64,000 nt of DNA from Achromobacter xylosoxidans (GTDB taxonomy: Bacteria; Pseudomonadota; Gammaproteobacteria; Burkholderiales; Burkholderiaceae_B), in contig NZ_CP061008.1 in assembly GCF_014490035.1 (NCBI RefSeq), forward strand, positions 1,178,001-1,242,000, written 5' to 3'. Of this stretch, positions 57,778 to 64,000 are shown in pieces. The notes beneath the pieces are model-generated. The model saw only the letters and a program-made list of their open reading frames with translations, did not search any database and was not told where the DNA came from. Position 1 is the first letter of the stretch. Each line of letters starts with the position of its first letter. Position numbers and translations under genes: made by a program.

Positions 57778-58829
57778 TGCATGGACTCCTCTGCCGCGGC
57801 GGCGGTATCGACCACGGCTTCGACGGACATGCCGGCGCGCAGCGGCGGCGCGCCTTCGGCCGGCGCGTCCAGCACGATCTTGACGGGCAGGCGCTGCGCG
57901 ACCTTGGTGAAGTTGCCGGTGGCATTGCTCGGGACTACCGGCGAAAAGCTCAGGCCCGTGGCCGGTGCGATGCTTTGGACGCGGCCGCGCAGCGGCGTAT
58001 CCGGATAGGCGTCGACCGTGATGGTTGCGGGCTGGCCCGGGCGCATGCGGGTCAACTGCTTTTCCCGGAAGTTGGCCACCACATAGGCTTGTTGCAGCGG
58101 CACCACCGCCAGAATCGGCGTGCCCGGGCTGACATAGGCGCCCACGCGCAGCGAGCGCCGGCCGACGATGCCATCGATGGGAGAGACGACCTGGGTATGC
58201 GACAGGTTGAGTTCCGCGCGGTCCTTCAGCGCCTGTGCGCGCAGCAGCCCGGCCTGTGCGGCCTCGCGATTGGCTTCCAGCACGTCGCGCTGCTTGCGTG
58301 CGGCTTGCAGAGTGGCCGTGTGTTCGGCCTGCCGCGCCTGCGCCATGTCCAGCCGGCTGCGGGCCTGTTCATAGGCCTGCTGGGTGCCCGCGCCCTCGCT
58401 GGCCAGCCTGCGGTGGCGCTGGGCCTCGCTTTCGGCATAGCGGATATCCGCCAGGTCGGCGCGCGTGACGGCGATGGCCTGCTCGATCACGGCTTGTTGG
58501 CGTTCCAGGGTTGCGGCCGCGTCCGACAGGCGCGCGCTGGCGACTGCGAGTTCGGCGCTTGCGGCCGCCAGCGCGGCCTGATGGTCGCGGTCATCGATGC
58601 GGGCGAGCAGCTGGCCTTGCTTGACGGCCTGGTTGTCTTCGACCAGCACGGCGTCGATGAAGCCGGACACTTGCGGGGCGACGATGGTGTGGTCGGCGAC
58701 GACAGTGGCGTCATCGGTGGATTCGGCGGCGCCGGTGGCGGACCATGACCAGCCTGCATAGGCCAGCAGGACCAGGGCGCCCAAGGCGCCGGCGCGGGGA
58801 AGGGGAGAGGTCAAGAGAGAGAAAGGCAT
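57774..58829 (-). CDS. EmrA/HlyD-type membrane fusion protein
   Basis: The 351-residue adaptor has one N-terminal membrane segment (about 13-30), DDATVVADHTIVAPQVSGFI then the lipoyl half-motif VEDNQAVKQGQLLARIDDRD (about 62-81), a long coiled-coil hairpin (about 85-200) and the second lipoyl half TQVVSPIDGIVGRRSLRVGAY. It bridges the inner-membrane pump and the NodT channel. The gap to the transporter gene is only 15 bp. Confidence 0.94.
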   Translation of the reverse strand: MPFSLLTSPLPRAGALGALVLLAYAGWSWSATGAAESTDDATVVADHTIVAPQVSGFIDAVLVEDNQAVKQGQLLARIDDRDHQAALAAASAELAVASARLSDAAATLERQQAVIEQAIAVTRADLADIRYAESEAQRHRRLASEGAGTQQAYEQARSRLDMAQARQAEHTATLQAARKQRDVLEANREAAQAGLLRAQALKDRAELNLSHTQVVSPIDGIVGRRSLRVGAYVSPGTPILAVVPLQQAYVVANFREKQLTRMRPGQPATITVDAYPDTPLRGRVQSIAPATGLSFSPVVPSNATGNFTKVAQRLPVKIVLDAPAEGAPPLRAGMSVEAVVDTAAAAEESMQ

Positions 58830-58844
58830 GTTATGGACTCGATT

Positions 58845-60362
58845 TCAGGTCGCGGCGCGCGGTGGATAGATGCGGGTCGCGACGAAGGGGATGAGCAGGA
58901 TGAGGAGCACGGCCACGCCGGCCATGCACAGATAGAGGTCGGCTGAGGTCAGCACGGCGGCCTGTTCCTGGATGCGGCGGGACAGCGCGGCCGCGTTGTC
59001 GCCGGCCGTGCTCAGCGGAAAGTTGCCCAACTGGTCGGCCAGCATGCTGGAGTGGTAATTGCGGCGCGAGGTGGTCAGCGCGTCCAGCAGGCCGGTGGCG
59101 GCTACCGCGGCAAAGCCCTTGATGGTGTTGAACCACGATGACGCCCAGGGGCCGTCCTGCGGCGCCAGGCCGCCGGTGGCCAGCATCAGCAGCGGGATCA
59201 CAGCCATGGGCTGGGCGAAGATCTGTACGGCTTCGAGCAGGTAGAACTGCTCGCGCGACCAGACGGGCGTCAGTTGCGACCCCAGCAGGCAGGACAGGGC
59301 CAGCAGGCCGAGGCCCGAGGCCAGCACCCAGCGGCAATCCACCTGGCGCAGGTTGCACAGCGCCGCGACCAGCGGCAGGGCGATCAGTTGCGGCAGGCCC
59401 ATGGTGAGCAGCACCGGCGCTGTTTCCAGCGGCCGGTAGCCGCGCAATTGCGCCAGGAATGACGAGGGAATCAGGATCACGCCCAACAGCACGATCAGCA
59501 CGCCGCCCAGTGTCAGCAAGGCATGGCTGAGGTTGCGGTTGCGCAAGAGCTGGATCTTGAAGAACGGCAGGGGATGCGACCATTCGTTGATCATGAACAG
59601 CACCATCAGCACGCCGCCTCCGCCCAGCAGGACGGAGATCAGCGGCGAGTTAAGCCAGTCCAGCCGGTCGCCCTGCAACAGGCCGATGACCAGCATGGAC
59701 AGCGCCGGGGCGCCCAGCAACAGGCCGCGCCAGTCGAACAGGCGCAGCCGTTCGAGCTTGAGCGGATCCTGGGGCAGCCCGCGCCAGACGGCCCAGGCCG
59801 CGAGCGCCGCGGGAGCGACGATCAGCCAGAAGGTCCAGCGCCAGCCCAGCACCTCGGTGCAGAAGGCCGCCAGCGGTATGCCCAGGCTGGGCGCGAAGGT
59901 GGCGGTGAGGGCGTAGCCGCCCAGGCCATAGAGCTTGATGCCCGGCGGCAGGAAGCGCAGCGCCACCGTCATGAGCATGGGCGGCAGCGCGCCGCCCGCG
60001 AGGCCTTGCAGCGTGCGCAGGAACAGCAGCACGGGCAGGTTGGGCGCAAATGGGCAGAGCGCGCCGAACAGCGCAAAGGCGGCCAGCGCCGTGACCGTGA
60101 AGCGGCGCAATGAAAACGTGACCGAGCACCAGGGCGCGAACGCCATGGCGCATACCGACGCCGCGGCGTAGACGGCCACGAACCAGGTGCCCTGGTCGTA
60201 GCTGATGCCCAGCGCGCCGCGGATGTCGGGCAGCGCCATCTTGGTCACGTTTTCGTTGAGCCCGGCGAGGATCACCGCCAGCAGCACGCCGAGCAATCCG
60301 GTCAGGATGCGCCAGCCGAAGGCCGCCGCGGCGGGCGGGGCGGGGGGAGCGGCGGCCGTCAT
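58845..60362 (-). CDS. EmrB/DHA2-type MFS drug efflux transporter
   Basis: The 505-residue protein has fourteen predicted membrane segments. NENVTKMALPDIRGALGISY (about 36-55) and FLRTLQGLAGGALPPMLMTV (about 115-134) belong to the DHA2 family, in a branch with several unusual positions (AAASVCAMAFAPWCSVTFSLRR for the segment 2-3 loop). It uses the proton gradient to expel drugs or lipophilic acids through the adaptor and NodT. It is the first gene of the operon, behind an imperfect palindrome at 60405. Confidence 0.92.
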   Translation of the reverse strand: MTAAAPPAPPAAAAFGWRILTGLLGVLLAVILAGLNENVTKMALPDIRGALGISYDQGTWFVAVYAAASVCAMAFAPWCSVTFSLRRFTVTALAAFALFGALCPFAPNLPVLLFLRTLQGLAGGALPPMLMTVALRFLPPGIKLYGLGGYALTATFAPSLGIPLAAFCTEVLGWRWTFWLIVAPAALAAWAVWRGLPQDPLKLERLRLFDWRGLLLGAPALSMLVIGLLQGDRLDWLNSPLISVLLGGGGVLMVLFMINEWSHPLPFFKIQLLRNRNLSHALLTLGGVLIVLLGVILIPSSFLAQLRGYRPLETAPVLLTMGLPQLIALPLVAALCNLRQVDCRWVLASGLGLLALSCLLGSQLTPVWSREQFYLLEAVQIFAQPMAVIPLLMLATGGLAPQDGPWASSWFNTIKGFAAVAATGLLDALTTSRRNYHSSMLADQLGNFPLSTAGDNAAALSRRIQEQAAVLTSADLYLCMAGVAVLLILLIPFVATRIYPPRAAT

Positions 60363-60404
60363 GATCGTGGGCCGCCCCTGCCCGGGGATGAGGAAGACAA
60401 CATG

Positions 60405-60435
60405 GAATAGCGTCCTTGGATAACAGGAGCTATTC
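60405..60435. promoter_or_regulatory. 31-bp interrupted inverted repeat before the efflux operon
   Basis: GAATAGC (60405-60411) pairs with GCTATTC (60429-60435), and inside them TCCT (60413-60416) with AGGA (60425-60428), around TGGATAAC. It starts 43 bp upstream of the transporter ATG and could be an operator for a TetR/MarR-like regulator encoded elsewhere or an RNA hairpin in the leader. Confidence 0.5.
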
Positions 60436-60632
60436 AGTCTAGGTAGATGCGGGGGCCGGAAAAACCATTCCTGGATCAACCCACCCTTGCGCCCGGCGCA
60501 AGGGTGCGCGGGCCGCAGCGGGGGCGTGCAGCGAGGCTTGCACGGCGGGCAACCTTCGATTGCGCCACGCGGGATTTATCCCGGCGGGCATGCGAACGAA
60601 TAATGCGGCACTCGTTAACCGCAGAGGATTTC

Positions 60633-61010
60633 ATGAATACATACCGACTCTCCATCCTGGCGCTGAGCATGGCGCTGGTTGGCGCCGCAGCGCATGCCGA
60701 AGGCAAGACCCGCGAACAGGTGCGCGCGGAACTGATGGAAGCCAAGGCCGCCGGCCTGGTGACCTACGGCGAACAGCAATATCCCGTGGATCTGCCTCAT
60801 GTCAGCACCAAGACCCGCCAGCAGGTGCGCGAAGAACTCGACGCCGCGCGCGCGGCCGGCCTGGTCACGTACGGCGAACAGGACTATCCGCCTGCGCTAC
60901 CGTCGCAATCGCGCCAGACCCGGGACCAGACGGTCGCGGAACTGCGCGAGGCGCGCCTGCGCGGCCAGATGAAATCGGGCGAACTGGACTACCCGCCCGC
61001 CGTCAATTGA
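60633..61010 (+). CDS. DUF4148 protein with three tandem repeats
   Basis: The 125-residue protein starts MNTYRLSILALSMALVGAAA, a signal peptide ending HAE. The mature part is three copies of one unit of 30-35 residues: KTREQVRAELMEAKAAGLVT with YGEQQYP, KTRQQVREELDAARAAGLVT with YGEQDYP, and QTRDQTVAELREARLRGQMK with SGELDYP. Such repeats define DUF4148, common in Burkholderiales envelopes and without known function. It overlaps the convergent AraC gene by 8 bp. Confidence 0.9.
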   Translation: MNTYRLSILALSMALVGAAAHAEGKTREQVRAELMEAKAAGLVTYGEQQYPVDLPHVSTKTRQQVREELDAARAAGLVTYGEQDYPPALPSQSRQTRDQTVAELREARLRGQMKSGELDYPPAVN

Positions 61011-61800
61011 TACCGTCGGCCTTGTCCGCGAAGTAGCGGGCAGGCGTCTTGCCCAGCGCCTTGCGGAACATGGTGATGAAGGCGCTGACGGATTCGTAGC
61101 CCAGGTCTTCGGCAGTGCGCTGCACCGAGACGCCGGCGGCCAGGCGCTGCAGGGCCTGGATGATGTGCATCTGCTGGCGCCAGCGGCCAAAGCTCATGCC
61201 GAGCTCTTGCTGCACCAGCCGCGCCAGCGTGCGTTCGCTCATGGCGACGCGCCTGCCCCATTGCGCCACCGTGCTGCGGTCGGCGGGGTCGGCGTGCAGG
61301 GCATCGGCGATTTCGCGCAGGCGCGGGTGGTCCGAAATGGGCAGGTGCAGTTGTTCGGTCGGCATGCGCGCCAACTGCTCGACCAGCACTTCGGCCAGCT
61401 TCCGGTTGGCAGGCGTGGCCGTGTCCTGCGGAGCCAGGTCCGCCAGATAGGCGACCAATTCGCGCACCAGCGGCGAGATCGCCAGCGTGCAGCACTGTCC
61501 AGGCAGGCCCGTGGCGTCGGGCGGCACGAACAGGAAACACACCCGGCCGTTCTGCGTGACGCGATTGCTGTGCGGCACGCCGCCAGGAATCCAGACGCCA
61601 TATTGCGGCGGCACCATCCACAGACCCTGCGGCACGGAGCAGGTCACGCCGCCCTGCAAGGACAGCACCAGCTGGCCCATTGCGTGCCGGTGTGGTGGAG
61701 ACTCCTGGTCGTTCTCGTCCGCATGCACGCGCATGGCATAGGCCTGTTGCGTGTCGATATCGGGATTGAAGAACGGGGCCGGGTCGTCCAGACGGTGCAT
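61003..61800 (-). CDS. AraC family regulator with N-terminal cupin domain
   Basis: The 265-residue protein has an N-terminal cupin with HRHAMGQLVLSLQGGVTCSV (about 38-57) and WIPGGVPHSNRV, and a C-terminal pair of helix-turn-helices (MSERTLARLVQQELGMSFGR, then GYESVSAFITMFRKALGKTP ARYF). It is divergent from the CynX-type transporter gene across 82 bp that include an inverted repeat, so it should control that transporter. This resembles the NimR/NimT pair of E. coli. Confidence 0.92.
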   Translation of the reverse strand: MHRLDDPAPFFNPDIDTQQAYAMRVHADENDQESPPHRHAMGQLVLSLQGGVTCSVPQGLWMVPPQYGVWIPGGVPHSNRVTQNGRVCFLFVPPDATGLPGQCCTLAISPLVRELVAYLADLAPQDTATPANRKLAEVLVEQLARMPTEQLHLPISDHPRLREIADALHADPADRSTVAQWGRRVAMSERTLARLVQQELGMSFGRWRQQMHIIQALQRLAAGVSVQRTAEDLGYESVSAFITMFRKALGKTPARYFADKADGIN

Positions 61801-61815
61801 TGAATTTCACCTTGA

Positions 61816-61854
61816 CCGAATTTAGGGATAATTTGTCATTATGGCGAAATTCGG
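61816..61854. promoter_or_regulatory. Inverted repeat in the AraC-transporter divergent region
   Basis: CCGAATTT (61816-61823) and AAATTCGG (61847-61854) are perfect inverted arms 23 bp apart, and ATAAT/ATTAT inside adds symmetry. The size fits two AraC monomers or one dimer binding between the two genes, and would coordinate both promoters. Confidence 0.5.
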
Positions 61855-61882
61855 CGAAGGCGGCGATGCTTAAGCTGGCGGC

Positions 61883-63169
61883 ATGAATTCGCATATCCCT
61901 ACTTCCAAACGTCCCGCCGGCCATCCCGTGTTGCTGATCGCCGGCATTCTTTGCATGTCCATGGCGCTGCGCGCGCCGATTACCGGCGTGCCGCCGCTGA
62001 CCGGCATGATCCGCGAGCAGTTGGGGCTGAGCGCCACCGCCGCGGGCATGCTGATCACCTTGCCCTTGCTGGCCTTTGCCGTGGTGTCGCTGTTTGCGGC
62101 GGGCCTGGCTCGCCGCCACGGACTGGAGCGCAGCTTGTTTGCCGCCATGCTGCTGATCGCGGCTGGCATCGTCGTGCGCACGCTGGGGCCGGCCTGGAGC
62201 CTGTTCCTGGGCACGGTTGTCATCGGCGCCGGCATCGCCATCGGCAATGTGTTGTTGCCCAGCCTTCTGAAGCGCGATTTTCCGCAGCAGCTCGCGGGCC
62301 TGACTTCGGCCTATGTGCTGACCATGAGCCTGGCCGCGGGGCTGGCGTCCGCCATTGCCATCCCGCTGGCGGGTCTGTCCGACGCGGCCTGGCGCTTTTC
62401 CTCGGGCTGCCTGTTGGTGCTACCCGTGCTCAGCGCTTTGCTATGGCTGCCGCAGCTGGCCAATCACACCGCGCCCGCGGCATCCACGGCGCATGCGCCG
62501 CACGGTCCCAGGCTGTGGCGCTCCGCGCTGGCGTGGCAGGTGACGCTGTTCCTGGGCATCAATTCCTTCGTGTTCTATGTGGGCGTGAGCTGGCTGCCGG
62601 CCATCCTGCGCGATGCTGGCTATACGGCCGAACGCGCCGGCACGTTGCATGGCTTGCTGCAGCTCATGTCGGCCGTCCCGGCCCTGTTCCTGGCTCCCCT
62701 GGTGCGGCGCCTGAGGGACCAGCGCGGCGCGGCGTTCTGCGCGGCCGCGGCTTCGTTCGTCGCGTTTGCCGGCTTGATCGTCGCGCCTGGCTGGGCGACG
62801 CTGTGGATCGTCCTGATGGGCCTGGGCACGGGCGGCGGCATCATTCTGGGCCTTGCATTCGTGGGCTTGCGCGCCAGTCATGCGCAGCAGGCGGCGGCGC
62901 TGTCGGGCATGGCGCAGTGCGTGGGCTATCTGTTCGCGGCCAGCGGCCCTGCGCTAGCGGGCACGCTGCACGACACGCAGGGAGACTGGACCCTGGCGCT
63001 GGCCCTGTGCGCGGTCTTGTGCCTGGCGATGGCGGCCACCGGTCTTTACGCGGGCCGCTCCATCCAGATCGGGCAATACCGGGATGCCGCGCTCAAGTCT
63101 GTCGGGCCCGGCTTTTCCACAAGCGCACCAGTGGCTCGGGCGCGTCGGTCTCCGGCACGTCGAAGCTGA
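61883..63169 (+). CDS. CynX/NimT family MFS transporter
   Basis: The 428-residue protein has twelve membrane segments; CMSMALRAPITGVPPLTGMI (about 26-45) is the hallmark first segment of CynX/NimT, followed by LGLSATAAGMLITLPLLAFA. NimT exports 2-nitroimidazole and CynX is linked to cyanate; the AraC neighbour supports the NimT-like option. The last 25 codons (63093-63169) overlap the emfourin gene on the other strand, more than usual, so its true C-terminus deserves a check. Confidence 0.9.
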   Translation: MNSHIPTSKRPAGHPVLLIAGILCMSMALRAPITGVPPLTGMIREQLGLSATAAGMLITLPLLAFAVVSLFAAGLARRHGLERSLFAAMLLIAAGIVVRTLGPAWSLFLGTVVIGAGIAIGNVLLPSLLKRDFPQQLAGLTSAYVLTMSLAAGLASAIAIPLAGLSDAAWRFSSGCLLVLPVLSALLWLPQLANHTAPAASTAHAPHGPRLWRSALAWQVTLFLGINSFVFYVGVSWLPAILRDAGYTAERAGTLHGLLQLMSAVPALFLAPLVRRLRDQRGAAFCAAAASFVAFAGLIVAPGWATLWIVLMGLGTGGGIILGLAFVGLRASHAQQAAALSGMAQCVGYLFAASGPALAGTLHDTQGDWTLALALCAVLCLAMAATGLYAGRSIQIGQYRDAALKSVGPGFSTSAPVARARRSPARRS

Positions 63170-63422
63170 TGTCCGCGACGTCGTCGCCTTTGTACACGAC
63201 TTCGACGTGGAAATAGCGCTGATCGCCGCCTGCCGGCGCGCAGCGCGGAACGGCCACCGGCGCGGCGCGTTGCAGGGCGTCGCAAACCTCCTGCCGCAGG
63301 TCCGGCGGGCAGGTGGCGAGGTCGATGCTGCGCGGCTGCGCCAATGCCGGCATATAGGCCAGCCCGCCTTCGCGGGTCAGGCGCACCAGCATGGCAAGGT
63401 CCAGGGATGGCAGCTCGATCAT
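63093..63422 (-). CDS. Emfourin-type inhibitor of M4 metallopeptidase
   Basis: The 109-residue protein starts MIELPSLDLAMLVRLTREGG and contains ACDALQRAA-like VCDALQRAAPVA and YFHVEVVYKGDDVADISFDVPE (in part), the pattern of emfourin, which inhibits protealysin-like peptidases in the same operon. Its ATG overlaps the peptidase stop (ATGA). No signal peptide. It overlaps the transporter gene by 77 bp on the opposite strand. Confidence 0.82.
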   Translation of the reverse strand: MIELPSLDLAMLVRLTREGGLAYMPALAQPRSIDLATCPPDLRQEVCDALQRAAPVAVPRCAPAGGDQRYFHVEVVYKGDDVADISFDVPETDAPEPLVRLWKSRARQT

Positions 63423-64000
63423 GTCTGGACTCCCACGCCGGCCCAGGCGCGGGCGACGGCATCGCGCACGGCGGTGTCATGGCGTTCCGCCGCGACGGCC
63501 AGCGTCAGTTTCGCGAACTGCACGAAGTCGGCATCGTGGCGCAGGCGCTTGTCGCACAACGCGTCGTACCAGACGCGGCCCGCGTTGGCCCATGCGGGGC
63601 CTTCCATCGAAGTGGCCGCTAGATAAAAGGCGCGGTTGGGGATGCCGGAGTTGATGTGCACGCCGCCATTGTCGTTCGGCGTGTCCACGTAGTCGCGCAT
63701 GTGCGCGGGCTGCGGATCCTTGCCCAGCAGAGGGTCGTCGTAAGCGCTGCCGGGCTCCGCCATGGAGCGCAGCGCGCGGGCGCGGATCTTGGGCTTGAAC
63801 AGCCCGGCGCCCACCAGCCAATCGGCCTGGCGCGCGTCCTGGCCCAGCGTGTGCTGCTTGACCAGCGCGCCGAACACATCGCACAGGGATTCGTTCAGGG
63901 CGCCGGACTGGCCCTGGTAGAGCAAGGCGGCCTCGGCGTCGATCACGCCGTGCGTGAGTTCGTGGCCGATGATGTCCACGGCCACCGTGAAACGGTTGAA
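63419..64000 (-). CDS. M4 (protealysin-like) metallopeptidase, C-terminal part, cut by window end
   Basis: About 193 codons of the C-terminal part are in the window. The zinc motif is in VDIIGHELTHGVIDAEAAL, the third zinc ligand in SGALNESLCDVFGALVKQ, and the C-terminal catalytic histidine in NGGVHINSGIPNRAFYLAA. These define thermolysin-family peptidases; the short form with an adjacent emfourin is the protealysin subgroup, which often acts in or near the cytoplasm rather than being classically secreted. The N-terminal propeptide lies outside the window. Confidence 0.93.
   Translation of the reverse strand, partial: FNRFTVAVDIIGHELTHGVIDAEAALLYQGQSGALNESLCDVFGALVKQHTLGQDARQADWLVGAGLFKPKIRARALRSMAEPGSAYDDPLLGKDPQPAHMRDYVDTPNDNGGVHINSGIPNRAFYLAATSMEGPAWANAGRVWYDALCDKRLRHDADFVQFAKLTLAVAAERHDTAVRDAVARAWAGVGVQT

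Noticed and set aside
1..64000. CRISPR arrays, tRNA or rRNA genes, insertion sequences
   Set aside because: No regularly spaced repeats, no transposase-like protein, no terminal inverted repeats of IS size and no conserved rRNA or tRNA segments were noticed on either strand.

Overview
The window is a high-GC stretch of a chromosome from a beta-proteobacterium of the Burkholderiales, most likely Alcaligenaceae (Achromobacter or Bordetella type). This is inferred from two Bug-type solute receptors next to CoA-dependent catabolic genes, paired LysR regulators, a Bordetella-style general porin, a cyoABCD-SURF1 operon, DUF4148 and emfourin/M4 genes, and very strong third-position GC, which produces long false open frames. 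I see no rRNA, tRNA, CRISPR array or insertion sequence. About 69 protein genes are supported. Two run off the window edges.

Layout. 1-2816: a polar amino-acid ABC importer facing an IclR regulator. 2842-5501: a membrane protein, then a compact three-gene operon (tail sheath, degenerate AAA ATPase, 68-residue protein) that looks like an isolated piece of a contractile injection system. 5901-10000: a large secreted repeat protein, a LysE exporter and a possible 2-oxoglutarate oxygenase. 10150-23138: a catabolic island. Its leftward nine-gene operon holds a Bug receptor, a DUF35/thiolase pair, SDR, MaoC hydratase, CoA-transferase A/B and two acyl-CoA dehydrogenases. To the right are a LysR gene, an enoyl-CoA hydratase-CaiB-LysR operon and a second Bug receptor. 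All three transcription units carry the same 27-bp promoter element, so they probably form one regulon for uptake and CoA-ester degradation of an unknown carboxylic acid.

23297-31260: mixed metabolic genes (class II aldolase, GntR regulator with a TauE/DUF1634 exporter pair, hydrolase, Dyp peroxidase, aldo/keto reductase, YCII protein). 31374-42138: TonB siderophore receptor, phosphoesterase, LprI-like inhibitor, DNA glycosylase I, a MarR-GNAT fusion with twin operators, a pentapeptide protein, an RcsB-like orphan regulator, an orphan GvpU-like protein, WYL regulator, GST, an exported ParB-fold lipoprotein and an HPt protein. 42273-48430: porin and the cytochrome bo3 oxidase operon. 48647-55436: MHS-type transporter, acetylpolyamine amidohydrolase-like enzyme, several small secreted or unknown proteins, an NhaR-like regulator facing a TerC/Alx transporter. 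55563-64000: trans-aconitate methyltransferase, a tripartite EmrAB-NodT type efflux operon, DUF4148 protein, AraC regulator facing a CynX-type transporter, and an emfourin/M4 protease pair cut by the window end.

Start codons were chosen from ribosome-binding sites, overlaps and family lengths, and often differ from the longest open frame. Motifs were read by eye; no similarity search was run.
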